Source: Caulobacteraceae bacterium (GTDB lineage Bacteria > Pseudomonadota > Alphaproteobacteria > Caulobacterales > Caulobacteraceae). Taken from it: 64,000 nt of DNA. Within the stretch, counting starts at the first letter, position 1. Each line of letters starts with the position of its first letter. Under the pieces are notes generated by a model. The model searched no databases and had not been told where the DNA came from. It was given only the letters and a program-made list of their open reading frames with translations. The DNA lies in NCBI GenBank assembly GCA_947475415.1, contig CANJLH010000009.1, positions 62,001 to 126,000 on the forward strand, given 5' to 3'. Made by a program: the position numbers and the translations under genes. Below are positions 9,968 through 18,033 of this stretch, piece by piece.

Positions 9968-11310
9968 CAGCCGATCCTCCGGGAAAGCGCCGCAGTCAGC
10001 GCCGCGATATCCTCGCTGGTGGTGGTTTCCGTGGCCGCCAGCAGCAGCACATCGTCAAGGCCCGCGCCGGGGTCGAGGCGCGAGAACGGAACCCCGGCCA
10101 CGATCCCGTCGGCCAGCAGCGCCTCGACCAGACCCGCCGCGTCGCCCGGCAGGCGCACGGCGATCTCGTTGAAGAACCGGGGCGTCAGCACCTCCACGCC
10201 GGCCACCTTCGCCAGCGCGCCGGCCAGTTCCCGCGCCCGCGAATGGTTCAGCGCCGCCAGCTTGCGCAGGCCCGCCTCGCCCAGCAGCGACATGTGGATC
10301 GAGAACGCCAGGGCGCAGAGGCCGGAGTTGGTGCAGATGTTGGAGGTCGCCTTTTCCCGGCGGATATGTTGCTCGCGGGTGGAGAGCGTCAGCACGAAGC
10401 CCCGCCTGCCGTCCGCATCCACCGTCTCGCCGCACAGCCGCCCCGGCATCTGGCGCACGTGCTTTTCCCGCGCCGCGAACAGGCCGACGTAGGGGCCGCC
10501 GTAGTTCAGGGCGTTGCCGATCGACTGGCCCTCGGCCACGGCGATGTCCGCGCCCATTTCGCCGGGCGATTTCAACAGGCCGTAGGACACCGCCTCGGTG
10601 GTCACCACCACCATCAGGGCGCCCGCCGCATGGGCCGCCTCGGCAATGGGGGCCAGGTCGGTGACCACGCCGAACACATTGGGGCTTTGGACCACCACAC
10701 AGGCGGTCTGCGCGTCGATGGCCGCGATCACCGCGGCTTCGGCGTCAATGGCCGCCGCCTGCCGCACGATCTGCATGCCCTCGGCATGAGCGATGGTCTG
10801 GGTGACCGCGCCATAGTGCGGATGCAGTCCGCCCGACAGCACCGCCCGGTTCCGCCGGGTCACCCGCTTGGCCATCATCACCGCCTCGGCGGTGGCGGTA
10901 GAGCCGTCGTACATGGAGGCGTTGGCCACTTCCAGACCGGTCAGGGCCGCCACCTGGGTCTGGAACTCGAACAGCACCTGCAAGGTGCCCTGGGCGATTT
11001 CCGGCTGGTAGGGAGTGTAGCTGGTCAGGAATTCCGAACGCTGGATCAGGTGGTCCACCGTGGCGGGCACATGATGGCGATAGGCGCCGGCGCCGCAGAA
11101 GAACGGCCCCGCCCCCGCCGGCCGGTTCATGCCCGCCAGCCGGGCCAGCGCCCGCTCCACCGCCATCTCACCGGCATGGCCGGGCAGATCGAACAGCTCG
11201 GCCTTGCGGGCGGCGGCGGGCACGTCGACGAACAGGTCGTCGATGGACCCCGCCCCGATCACCCCCAGCATCTCGGCGCGGTCCAGATCGGAAAGCGGCA
11301 GGTAGCGCAT
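9967..11310 (-). CDS. gcvPA: Glycine dehydrogenase (decarboxylating) subunit 1, P-protein N-terminal half
   Basis: 447 residues starting [15 protein letters not shown]. Recognisable P-protein segments are [30 protein letters not shown] and FGGCGGTK-equivalent downstream loops such as [15 protein letters not shown]. It pairs with GcvPB to form the functional P-protein. It lies between gcvH (2-bp gap) and gcvPB (1-bp overlap), so the subunits are probably made in fixed ratio from the riboswitch-controlled transcript. Confidence 0.96.
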   Translation of the reverse strand: MRYLPLSDLDRAEMLGVIGAGSIDDLFVDVPAAARKAELFDLPGHAGEMAVERALARLAGMNRPAGAGPFFCGAGAYRHHVPATVDHLIQRSEFLTSYTPYQPEIAQGTLQVLFEFQTQVAALTGLEVANASMYDGSTATAEAVMMAKRVTRRNRAVLSGGLHPHYGAVTQTIAHAEGMQIVRQAAAIDAEAAVIAAIDAQTACVVVQSPNVFGVVTDLAPIAEAAHAAGALMVVVTTEAVSYGLLKSPGEMGADIAVAEGQSIGNALNYGGPYVGLFAAREKHVRQMPGRLCGETVDADGRRGFVLTLSTREQHIRREKATSNICTNSGLCALAFSIHMSLLGEAGLRKLAALNHSRARELAGALAKVAGVEVLTPRFFNEIAVRLPGDAAGLVEALLADGIVAGVPFSRLDPGAGLDDVLLLAATETTTSEDIAALTAALSRRIG

Positions 11311-11312
11311 GC

Positions 11313-11678
11313 TCAGAGCGTCCCCAGGAAGGCTTCATAGGCGTCGCGGTCCATCAGGGCCTCGAATTGCGCCAGGTCGGTGATCTTCAGCTTGGCGAAC
11401 CAGCCCGCACCCTCCGGCTGGGCGTTCACGGTATCGGGCGCGTCGGCCAGCTCGCCATTGGCGGCCACCACCTCGCCGGAGATCGGGGCATAGACGTCGG
11501 ACGCCGCCTTGACGCTCTCCACCACCGCGAAGGCGTCGCCGGCCTTCACGGCCTTGCCCACCTCCGGGACCTCCACGAACACCACATCGCCCAGCTGCTC
11601 GGCGGCATAGGCGGTGATGCCGACCGTGGCGACGTCGCCGGCCAGTTCGACCCACTCGTGGTCCTTGGTGAAACGCAT
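11313..11678 (-). CDS. gcvH: Glycine cleavage system H protein
   Basis: 121 residues, typical length. The lipoylation lysine is Lys57 in [20 protein letters not shown], followed by the C-terminal WFAKLKI segment. It shuttles the aminomethyl group between P, T and L proteins in the cytoplasm. It lies 15 bp after gcvT and 2 bp before gcvPA. Confidence 0.97.
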   Translation of the reverse strand: MRFTKDHEWVELAGDVATVGITAYAAEQLGDVVFVEVPEVGKAVKAGDAFAVVESVKAASDVYAPISGEVVAANGELADAPDTVNAQPEGAGWFAKLKITDLAQFEALMDRDAYEAFLGTL

Positions 11679-11693
11679 GGGGTGCGGGCTCCT

Positions 11694-12845
11694 TCAGGCC
11701 TTGCGGACATAGTTGTGGGGGACGAACGGCAGGGGGACGACCTCGGCGTCCTGCGCCTTGCCGCGCACGATGGCGGAAAGCCGCGTCCCCGGCGCCGACA
11801 GGGCCGGCGGGACGTAGGCCATGGCGATGGGATGGCCGAGGCTGGGGGAAAACCCGCCGGAGGTGACGCGGCCGACAATGGCGCCGTCCTGCCCGGCGAT
11901 CTCCGCCCCCTCCCGCGCCGGGGCGCCGGAGACCTTCAGGCCCACCCGCAGGCGAGGCGGACCCTCGGCCAGTTCCCGGGCGATCCGCGCCGCCCCGGCC
12001 AGGTCGCCGGCCTTGCGCCGCCGCTTCGACACCGCGAAGGCCAGGTTCGCCTCGATGGGCGAGACGGTCTCGTCCAGGTCATGGCCATAGAGCGGCAGGC
12101 CGGCCTCCAGCCTGAGCGAATCACGCGCGCCGAGGCCGATGGGTCGCACCCGCTCGTCGGCCAGCAGCCGATCCCAGAAGGTGGGCGCCATGCGCCGGGG
12201 CACCAGGATCTCGAACCCGTCCTCGCCGGTGTAGCCGGAGCGGGAGACCGAACAGGACGCGCCCTCGAAATCCATCCGCCGGTACTGCATGAAGCCCATG
12301 GCCGCCGCTCCGGGCATCAGGGCCTCAACGGCCTCGGCCGCCTGCGGCCCCTGCACGGCGATCAGCCCGCGGTCATCGGCCCGCTCAAGCGTGGCCTTGC
12401 CCGCCGCGGCGGCGGCGATGCGGGCGAAGTCGTCTTCCTTGGTCCCGGCGTTGACCACGATCTGCAACGTCCCCTGCCCCGGGTCGCGGACCGGCCGGCC
12501 CACCATCAGGTCGTCGGCGATCCCGCCGTCGGCATTGAGCAACAGGGCGTAGCGCAGGTTCCCCCGCCCCAGGCCGGCAAGGTCGGCGCTGACCAGGGGC
12601 TCCAGCAGGGCGCACACCGCCGCATGGTCGGCCTCGGGATCGCCGCTGGGCGCGATGAGGTTCAGATAGGCGGGGCCCATGTGCGAGACGTCGAAGGCGC
12701 CGGCGTGGGCGCGGGTCCACAGATGCTCCTTCAGCACGCCGTCGGCGTACTGCACCGGCATGGAATAGCCGGCGAACTCCACCATGCGCGCGCCAAGGGC
12801 GACATGGGCGTCTGTGAGCGGGGTGGTCTTGAGGTCGGCGGACAC
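11694..12845 (-). CDS. gcvT: Aminomethyltransferase (glycine cleavage T protein)
   Basis: 383 residues from the GTG at 12845 (MSADLKTTPLTDAHVALGARMVEFAGYSMP). A longer in-frame ORF reaches 12971, but its extra residues come from the riboswitch, so I reject that start. The GcvT folate-binding domain is visible in AGAFDVSHMG and the C-terminal domain in VTSGGFSPSLGHPIAMAYV. It releases ammonia and forms methylene-tetrahydrofolate. It is the first gene of the operon. Confidence 0.95.
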   Translation of the reverse strand: MSADLKTTPLTDAHVALGARMVEFAGYSMPVQYADGVLKEHLWTRAHAGAFDVSHMGPAYLNLIAPSGDPEADHAAVCALLEPLVSADLAGLGRGNLRYALLLNADGGIADDLMVGRPVRDPGQGTLQIVVNAGTKEDDFARIAAAAAGKATLERADDRGLIAVQGPQAAEAVEALMPGAAAMGFMQYRRMDFEGASCSVSRSGYTGEDGFEILVPRRMAPTFWDRLLADERVRPIGLGARDSLRLEAGLPLYGHDLDETVSPIEANLAFAVSKRRRKAGDLAGAARIARELAEGPPRLRVGLKVSGAPAREGAEIAGQDGAIVGRVTSGGFSPSLGHPIAMAYVPPALSAPGTRLSAIVRGKAQDAEVVPLPFVPHNYVRKA

Positions 12846-12892
12846 GGGACGCGGCGCTCCAGGCGGATGAGACGACAGCACACACGGATTCG

Positions 12893-13085
12893 CTCCCGTG
12901 CGCTGCCCCCGCTGTCCCTGTGCCTGAGAGATTTCAGCGCTTGCGCGCCTTGCTCCTTCGGCGAGCCGCATTTCGCGACTGCTTTCCAGCGTTCATCAGC
13001 CCTGCGCGGTCCGTTTGCCTGAGCGTTTCCGGGGCGGTTGCGCCTTCGGCTCCGGGTGCGAAACCCGATCTCTCCCGCGAGAGTC
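12893..13085 (-). promoter_or_regulatory. Tandem glycine riboswitch controlling gcvT-gcvH-gcvPA-gcvPB
   Basis: The minus strand shows two glycine-aptamer copies in series. The first (about 12995-13085) has GGGAGAG, GAGCCGAAGGCGCAA, then AACGCTCAGGCAAACGGACC. The second (about 12893-12994) has CGCCGAAGGAGCAAG and TCTCTCAGGCACAGGGACAG. These are the conserved cores of the glycine riboswitch class. It lies directly between the predicted promoter and the gcvT start and is expected to turn the operon on at high glycine. Confidence 0.93.
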
Positions 13086-13090
13086 GGGGG

Positions 13091-13118
13091 AAGGTAGGCG
13101 ATGGGGGCGGGGAGTCAA
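13091..13118 (-). promoter_or_regulatory. Promoter of the gcv operon
   Basis: On the minus strand TTGACT (13118-13113), a 16-nt spacer and TACCTT (13096-13091) form a plausible housekeeping promoter that would start transcription a few bases before the riboswitch. Confidence 0.45.
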
Positions 13119-13240
13119 CGGGGAGTCTGCGGATGGGAGCTTCGCGTCTTGCAGAGTCAGCGAGACCGTCGACGCTTGATTTCGCCGCGGTCAATGTTGC
13201 CATTTTGTTCGGATAATTCTAAGGTGCTCCCTTCATCCGC

Positions 13241-13274
13241 TCATTCCCGCGAAGGCGGGAACCCAGGTTTTTTG
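13241..13274. repeat. Palindromic repeat, left copy flanking the GIY-YIG gene
   Basis: CCCGC-GAAG-GCGGG hairpin preceded by TCATT and followed by AACCCAGGTTTTTT. It is the inverse complement of the copy at 13568-13601 with only a few mismatches, so the nuclease gene is bracketed by inverted repeats. Confidence 0.85.
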
Positions 13275-13275
13275 C

Positions 13276-13563
13276 TTGGCGTTCTTCACCTACATTCTCG
13301 CCAGTCAGCGCAACGGAACGCTCTACGTTGGCATGACCGATAGCCTCGTGCGCCGCATCCATCAGCATCGCGCCGGAACCTATTCCGGATTCAACCAGCG
13401 GTATGGTGTCAAGACCTTGGTCTGGTTCGAGGTTTTCGACACCCGCGCGGGCGCATTTCGCCGTGAGCGGGCGATCAAGAAATGGAGGCGCGCCTGGAAA
13501 CTCCAGTTGATAGAACGGTCAAATCCCGGCTGGTGCGATCTTTATGAGGCGGTGATCGGGTGA
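13276..13563 (+). CDS. GIY-YIG nuclease family protein
   Basis: 95 residues from a TTG start. The N terminus FFTYILASQRNGTLYVGMTDSLVRRIHQH contains the GIY-YIG core (YIL...LYVG) and the downstream Arg-x-x-x-His; ERAIKKWRRAWKLQLIE completes the single-domain fold seen in the small UvrC-N/YhbQ-like family. Both sides carry inverse copies of one palindromic repeat, and a 3' fragment of a second copy lies at 14451-14504, so the gene may belong to a repeat-associated mobile unit. Its biochemical substrate is unknown. Confidence 0.85.
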   Translation: MAFFTYILASQRNGTLYVGMTDSLVRRIHQHRAGTYSGFNQRYGVKTLVWFEVFDTRAGAFRRERAIKKWRRAWKLQLIERSNPGWCDLYEAVIG

Positions 13564-13567
13564 AACG

Positions 13568-13601
13568 GAAAAAGCCTGGGTCCCCGCTTTCGCGGGGATG
13601 A
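13568..13601. repeat. Palindromic repeat, right copy flanking the GIY-YIG gene
   Basis: AAAAAGCCTGGGT followed by the CCCCGC-TTTC-GCGGGG hairpin and ATGAG. It is inverted relative to the copy at 13241-13274 and directly repeated at 14503-14535. It may also act as a terminator for the nuclease gene. Confidence 0.85.
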
Positions 13602-13689
13602 GCGGGGTTTATTTGTTCGCTTTTTGTTCTTGCTTTCCGCGCGGAGCTGGGGTAGGGTGCGGCCGGTGCGGGACGCGGCTGCGAGAGAC

Positions 13690-14436
13690 ATGGCGATGCG
13701 TGAGGATGAGGCCTCGCCCAGGCGGGGGCGGCGGCCCAGGGCGGCCTATTGCCCGGAACTGGCCAGGCGGATCTGTGAGCGGGTGGCGGCGGGGGAGTTG
13801 CTCTATGCCGTCTGCCGGGAGCCGGGCATGCCGACGCCGCAGACCGTGGGGGTGTGGTCGCGCAAGCGGGCGGACTTTGGCCGGGCCCTGTCGCAGGCGC
13901 GCCGGGCGGGGGGCCGGGCGGTGCGCGGGGGCGGGGTGTGGCGCTATTGCGCCGACACGGCCGAGGAGATTTTCGAGCGGCTGTGCGAGGGCGAGAGCCT
14001 TACCGCCATCGGCGCCGATCCGGCCATGCCGTGCCTGTCGACCATCTTCCATTGGCGCCGGCGGATATCGGAGTTCGATGAGGCGGTGCAACTGGCCAAG
14101 CGCATCCAGGCCGAGCGGTTCTGCGACCTGGGCTGGGAGCTGGCCAGGGCGGCGACCCCGGAGACGGCCTATCTTACCCACGTGCGGCTGGCGCAACTTC
14201 GCTGGACGGCCGGGGTGCTGGCGCCGCGGACCTATCGGTTGAAGGCCCAGGAGCCGGACGCGCCCCGGGAGACGCTGGACGTGATGGTGCGGCGCTTCGA
14301 GATCGAGACCGATCCGCAGACCGGCGCGCGCATGGTGGTGGCCTATCGCCCGAACCCGCAGACCGGACAGCTGGAGCGGGAGAACACACCGGACTGGCGG
14401 CCGCCGCCTGGGGTTTCCTTGCCGGGAGGCGGGTAG
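13690..14436 (+). CDS. Terminase-small-subunit-like protein with duplicated helical domain
   Basis: 248 residues from the ATG at 13690 (an ATG two codons later is also possible; the frame is open back to 13624). Two tandem copies of a ~56-residue DNA-binding-like unit are visible: YCPELARRICERVAAGELLYAV...MPTPQTVGVW and YCADTAEEIFERLCEGESLTAI...MPCLSTIFHW. The pattern resembles phage terminase small subunits, but no large subunit, portal or capsid gene is near, so it is probably a stand-alone relic or a domesticated gene. It lies between a GIY-YIG gene and a GIY-YIG remnant. Confidence 0.6.
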   Translation: MAMREDEASPRRGRRPRAAYCPELARRICERVAAGELLYAVCREPGMPTPQTVGVWSRKRADFGRALSQARRAGGRAVRGGGVWRYCADTAEEIFERLCEGESLTAIGADPAMPCLSTIFHWRRRISEFDEAVQLAKRIQAERFCDLGWELARAATPETAYLTHVRLAQLRWTAGVLAPRTYRLKAQEPDAPRETLDVMVRRFEIETDPQTGARMVVAYRPNPQTGQLERENTPDWRPPPGVSLPGGG

Positions 14437-14450
14437 GGAGACGGTCGTGA

Positions 14451-14504
14451 CTTGAACGGTCAGGTCCCGGGCGGCGGGATCTTTGTGATGCGTTGATCGG
14501 CTGA
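14451..14504 (+). pseudogene. 3' remnant of a second GIY-YIG nuclease gene
   Basis: Translation of 14451-14504 gives LERSGPGRRDLCDALIG-stop, which aligns with the C terminus of the intact gene upstream (IERSNPGWCDLYEAVIG-stop). The similarity continues past the stop into the palindromic repeat. Nothing of the N-terminal catalytic part remains, so it is a truncated copy. Confidence 0.7.
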
Positions 14505-14535
14505 AAAAAAGCCTGGGTCCCCGCCTTCGCGCTCA
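14503..14535. repeat. Palindromic repeat, third copy
   Basis: AAAAAAAGCCTGGGTCCCCG followed by a disturbed hairpin (CCTTCGCG then CTCAGGGATG). It has the same orientation as the copy at 13568-13601 and, like it, directly follows a GIY-YIG stop codon. Confidence 0.75.
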
Positions 14536-14572
14536 GGGATGCACACATCTCGGCGCTGTCCTCAATGCGAAC

Positions 14573-14622
14573 CCTTCTCCCTGCAGGGAGAAGGTGGCGG
14601 CGAAGCTGTCGGATGAGGGGCT
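14573..14622. repeat. CCTTCTCCC-type intergenic repeat, left arm
   Basis: CCTTCTCCCTGCAGGGAGAAGG hairpin followed by a GTGGC segment and CGGATGAGGGG. An inverted copy is at 14671-14727. The element type is widespread between genes in proteobacteria. Confidence 0.75.
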
Positions 14623-14670
14623 GCAGGGCATTTGTATGTGATAACAGAACCTTATCCGCGCGCTCGGTGT

Positions 14671-14727
14671 GGCCCCTCATCCGACCCTGCTCCGCAGGGC
14701 CACCTTCTCCCTGTAGGGAGAAGGGAC
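14671..14727. repeat. CCTTCTCCC-type intergenic repeat, right arm (inverted)
   Basis: GCCCCTCATCCGACCCTG, a GGCCACC segment and the hairpin CTTCTCCCTGTAGGGAGAAG. It is inverted relative to 14573-14622 with 48 bp between. The remaining sequence to 14912 shows no gene that I can support. Confidence 0.75.
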
Positions 14728-14912
14728 GGCCCTCGGCGCCAACATATTGATAGAGCGAGCGTTTTTGAAATGTATGAATCCCCTAGCGCCTGCGCGGGGG
14801 TGGGGGGGCCCAGGAGGGGATGGGTGTAAAATGGTCGCAAATTCAGTGATATAGGTATTTTCGCGACGTAATCGCCACATCCCCTAACCGCAACCGTTAA
14901 TCGGGGCGAGGG

Positions 14913-15395
14913 TCAGAGGTTCACTTCGGCGAAGCCGCCCTTGATTTTGTCGGTTATTTCCATTCCGAGCACCATTCGGGCAGTGTTGAGGGCGCCGAGG
15001 TCGCCAGACCAAATCGATGCATCGCCCAAATCCATGCGCATCATAAGCAGGTTGGGGTCGTCTTTTCCGCCCGGGTACCAGGCTTCGACAAAGTTGCTCC
15101 ATTGCATTTCCAGCCGATCACGGCTGGTTTCCTCGCTCAGCACGCCGGCGAAGCGGCAGAAGAGGTCGTGGGCCTTTGACTGATAAGTCGCAGTCGCCGA
15201 GCCCATCGCCGCGAATCGACCGTTACGTCCCGTGAAAAACCAGATTGCTGAATTGGCGTCTTTGTCTAGCTGCGCGGTCATAGGTGCGGCGCTGTCTTGA
15301 TCGCCATCAAGCTGCAGCATGACGAACGACGATTGTGTCATCGCGCGCCAGAATTTATGTCTGAGCTCATTTGGCTCGCCCTGTTCATATTGCAT
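14913..15395 (-). CDS. Pyridoxamine 5'-phosphate oxidase-like general stress protein
   Basis: 160 residues from the ATG at 15395 (MQYEQGEPNELRHKFW), chosen because AGGAG lies 8-12 bases upstream; the longer ORF start at 15440 would lie upstream of the predicted transcription start. The split-barrel pattern of the Pyridox_ox_2 / general stress family is visible: FWRAMTQSSFVMLQL, PMTAQLDKDANSAIWFFTGR and NFVEAWYPGGKDDPNLLMMRMDL. These proteins bind flavin or related cofactors; the reaction is unknown. It is divergent from the fasciclin gene, with an EcfG-like promoter. Confidence 0.85.
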   Translation of the reverse strand: MQYEQGEPNELRHKFWRAMTQSSFVMLQLDGDQDSAAPMTAQLDKDANSAIWFFTGRNGRFAAMGSATATYQSKAHDLFCRFAGVLSEETSRDRLEMQWSNFVEAWYPGGKDDPNLLMMRMDLGDASIWSGDLGALNTARMVLGMEITDKIKGGFAEVNL

Positions 15396-15424
15396 CGCGA
15401 AATCTCCTGAGGTTCGCCAATACA

Positions 15425-15449
15425 AACCGCGCCGCGACACTTATGTTCC
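15425..15449 (-). promoter_or_regulatory. EcfG-like promoter of the PNPOx-like gene
   Basis: Minus strand: GGAAC (15449-15445), 16-nt spacer, GGTT (15428-15425). It differs from the alphaproteobacterial general-stress consensus GGAAC-N16/17-CGTT at one -10 base. It would start transcription about 20-25 nt before the chosen ATG. Confidence 0.55.
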
Positions 15450-15612
15450 TTACTCCGAAGACGAATAAATTATATTTTCGATCACCTAAAATGAATGTAT
15501 TTCATAAAAATTGTCTGAATTTATGATGGTTCGTTTGACATAAATATATAACGAATTTGTAAAACTGCTTGATTAAATCAAATATATAATTTTATATATT
15601 CGAATTATTATT
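15450..15612. other. AT-rich divergent spacer with inverted repeats
   Basis: This spacer is strikingly A+T rich within a high-GC window. It holds the inverted repeats TTGATT-A-AATCAA (about 15569-15581) and AATATATAA-TT-TTATATATT (15581-15600), immediately upstream of the fasciclin promoter. No gene was seen. It may be an UP element or a site for a nucleoid protein. Confidence 0.6.
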
Positions 15613-15637
15613 GGAACCCAGCAACAATATTGTCGTT
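15613..15637 (+). promoter_or_regulatory. EcfG-type promoter of the fasciclin gene
   Basis: GGAAC (15613-15617), 16-nt spacer, CGTT (15634-15637): an exact match to the alphaproteobacterial EcfG general-stress consensus, 50 bp before the GTG start. Confidence 0.75.
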
Positions 15638-15686
15638 TAGGGTGGGTGCAATTTAGCGCAAAGCAGACTAATTAAGGACTTCTGTT

Positions 15687-16100
15687 GTGCATGATATCGT
15701 CGATACTGCGGTCGCCGCAGGTTCGTTCAAAACACTCGTGGCTGCCGTGACCGCGGCCGGCCTGGTCGATACACTCAAGGGCGATGGGCCATTTACCGTT
15801 TTCGCACCGTCGGACGACGCTTTCGCCAAACTCCCGGCGGGCGCCGTGGATGATCTCGTGATGCCGAAAAACAAGGAAAAGCTGACCGAAATCCTGACGC
15901 ACCACGTAATTTCAGGCAAGGTGATGGCTGCTGATGTTGCGGGCAAAATGATGCACCCAGCATCGGTCTCGGGCGAAACCCTCGACATCGACGGCGCCAA
16001 CGGCGTTACGGTGAGCGGCGCCTCGGTTACCTCGGCTGACATCGAATGCACCAACGGGGTGATCCACGTCATCGACACAGTCATTATGCCCAAGGGCTGA
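15687..16100 (+). CDS. Fasciclin (FAS1) domain protein
   Basis: 137 residues from GTG at 15687, with AAGGA at 15673-15677. It is a single FAS1 domain: [28 protein letters not shown], then [17 protein letters not shown], the H2 region [14 protein letters not shown], and [13 protein letters not shown] at the end. No signal peptide is visible from this start, unlike most secreted fasciclins, so location is uncertain. FAS1 proteins usually mediate adhesion. An exact EcfG-type promoter precedes it, suggesting stress induction. Confidence 0.92.
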   Translation: MHDIVDTAVAAGSFKTLVAAVTAAGLVDTLKGDGPFTVFAPSDDAFAKLPAGAVDDLVMPKNKEKLTEILTHHVISGKVMAADVAGKMMHPASVSGETLDIDGANGVTVSGASVTSADIECTNGVIHVIDTVIMPKG

Positions 16101-16121
16101 ACGACGGTATCGAACGGCTTT

Positions 16122-16151
16122 GAATGGGCGGTCCAGATGGACCGCCCATTC
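16122..16151 (+). terminator. Strong hairpin after the fasciclin gene
   Basis: GAATGGGCGGTCC, loop AGAT, GGACCGCCCATTC: a perfect 13-bp stem 21 bp after the stop. There is no long T tail. Confidence 0.65.
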
Positions 16152-16248
16152 TCGTAGATGGCCGTCAAAGATTTCGGCCAATTCGGGGACAGGTCATCCG
16201 CCCCACGCCCGGGCGAAAAGCGGTGGCGGGGATGAGCGGAGGGGGAGG

Positions 16249-18033
16249 TTACATCCGCTCCGGCGTTTCGATGCCCAGGAGGCCGAGGGCCAGCTCAAGC
16301 TGCTTCAGCGCGGCGGTGGCCAGGGCCAGTCTTGACGCCTTGGCCGCGGGAGTGGGGGCGGCCAGGATCGGGCAGGCGGCGTAGAATTTGGAGAACGCCT
16401 GGGCCAGGCGATAGGCGTGTTCGGCCACCGCATTGGGGGCCTTCTTGTCATAGGCCTCGGCCACCGCCTGGTCAAAGGCGTCGAGGGTGAGCGCCAGGTC
16501 CCGTTCGGCCGGCTCGCCGATCGCGATGGCGCCGGCCTTGTCCCCTGCCTCGGCGGCTTTGCGCAGCAGGGATTTCACCCGGACCGCCTGATAGAGCAGA
16601 TAGGGGCCGGTCTTGCCCTCGAAGCTGGAGAAGCGGTCGAGGTCGAAGACGTAGGAGGTGCCGCGAAAGTTCTGCAGGTCGGCGAACTTCAGCGCCGCGA
16701 TGGCCACCTTGTGCGCCGTGTCATCGAAAGCGGCGGGGTCCAGCTCGGCGCCCAGCCCCGCCTCGCGCAGCCGCTCGGCGGCCTTGGCGCGGGTCATTTC
16801 AATCAGGTCGTTGAGCTTCAGGACCCCGCCCTCGCGGGTCTTGAAGGGCTTGCCGTCGGCGCCGTTCATGGTGCCGAAGCCGGCGTGCTCCAGGCTGCCT
16901 TCAACCGCATAGCCGGCCAGATAGGCGGCCCGGAACACCACCTCGAAATGGTCGGCCTGGCGCTGATCGACGCAGTAGATCACATGGTCGGGCGCGAGTG
17001 TCTGTTTGCGGTCCAGCACGGTGGCCAGATCGGTGGTGCCGTACATGGCCGACCCCTCCGACGACACCACCAGCAGGGGCGGAAGCTTCTTCTTGTCGCT
17101 TTCCCGCGCGACGCGGACGATCCGCGCGCCCTGGTCGTCTTCCAGCAGACCCTTGGCGGCGAGGTCCGCCACCATCGGCTCGATCAGGGCGTCGGCGTCG
17201 CTCTCTCCGTTCCACAGGTCGAAATCGACGCCGAGGGCATGGAAGTCCCGCTGCAGCGCCACCTGGGTCACCGCCCGGAACCTGCGCCACAGCAGGTAGC
17301 AGCCCGCCCGGCGCGCCTGCAGGTCGGCGGTGAGCTTGCGCGCCCGGTCGCGGTAGGCGGTGTCTTGATTGCCCTGCGCCGCGGCCAGCGGATAGAGCCG
17401 GTCCAGGTCGGCCAGGCTGACCTGCTCGAAGGCCGCCGGGAGCGCCCCGTCGGGATCGCCGCCGGCGTTCAGGGTCTCCACCAGGCCCGCGATGGCGGCG
17501 TCCTCGTCGCAGACGGCGCCGATCAGCAGCCCCATCTGATAGCCCCAGTCGCCGAAATGGGCGTCGCCGGTGACCGTGTCGCCGCGGAACCGGTAGATGC
17601 GTTTCAGGGACTCCCCGATGATCGACGAGCGCAGGTGGCCCACATGCATCGGCTTGGCCACATTGGGACCGCCGTAGTCGATGATGATCCTGCGCGGCCG
17701 GCTGACCCCTTGAGCGCCGGCGCGCGGATCGGCCGCCACCTCTGCGGCGCGGGCCGCCAGGGCCGCATCGCTGACCTTGAGGTTGATGAAGCCAGGCCCC
17801 GCCACCTCCACAGAGGTCAGACGCGCATCGCCCGCCAGTCGCCCGGCGACCCCGGCGGCCACGTCGCGGGGATTGAGCCCGGCGCGCTTGGCGGCCGGCA
17901 GGGCGCCGTTGCACTGGAAGTCGGCCAGGTCGGGCCGGTCGGAGGCGGTCACCCGGCCAAGGTCAGCGGGCAGGCCCGCGGCGGCGAAGGCGGCGGCGAC
18001 CGCTTCGCTCAAGTCGCCCTTCAGGTCGCTCAT
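16249..18033 (-). CDS. argS: Arginine--tRNA ligase
   Basis: 594 residues, usual length. The class I HIGH motif appears as HVGH at 130-133 in [14 protein letters not shown], and the KMSKS position as [17 protein letters not shown]. The C-terminal anticodon-binding domain includes [17 protein letters not shown]. It charges tRNA-Arg in the cytoplasm. Its ATG overlaps the stop of the upstream secreted protein gene by 4 bp (ATGA), so the two are likely co-translated. Confidence 0.97.
   Translation of the reverse strand: MSDLKGDLSEAVAAAFAAAGLPADLGRVTASDRPDLADFQCNGALPAAKRAGLNPRDVAAGVAGRLAGDARLTSVEVAGPGFINLKVSDAALAARAAEVAADPRAGAQGVSRPRRIIIDYGGPNVAKPMHVGHLRSSIIGESLKRIYRFRGDTVTGDAHFGDWGYQMGLLIGAVCDEDAAIAGLVETLNAGGDPDGALPAAFEQVSLADLDRLYPLAAAQGNQDTAYRDRARKLTADLQARRAGCYLLWRRFRAVTQVALQRDFHALGVDFDLWNGESDADALIEPMVADLAAKGLLEDDQGARIVRVARESDKKKLPPLLVVSSEGSAMYGTTDLATVLDRKQTLAPDHVIYCVDQRQADHFEVVFRAAYLAGYAVEGSLEHAGFGTMNGADGKPFKTREGGVLKLNDLIEMTRAKAAERLREAGLGAELDPAAFDDTAHKVAIAALKFADLQNFRGTSYVFDLDRFSSFEGKTGPYLLYQAVRVKSLLRKAAEAGDKAGAIAIGEPAERDLALTLDAFDQAVAEAYDKKAPNAVAEHAYRLAQAFSKFYAACPILAAPTPAAKASRLALATAALKQLELALGLLGIETPERM

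Noticed and set aside
10243-13022. Long plus-strand frames antisense to gcvPA, gcvH and gcvT
   Set aside because: They have no family motifs and run through the riboswitch; the minus-strand genes are certain.
13258-13283. GGAAC-N17-CGTT in front of the GIY-YIG gene, resembling an EcfG promoter
   Set aside because: The GGAAC is part of the palindromic repeat and the CGTT overlaps the first codons, so transcription would begin inside the gene.
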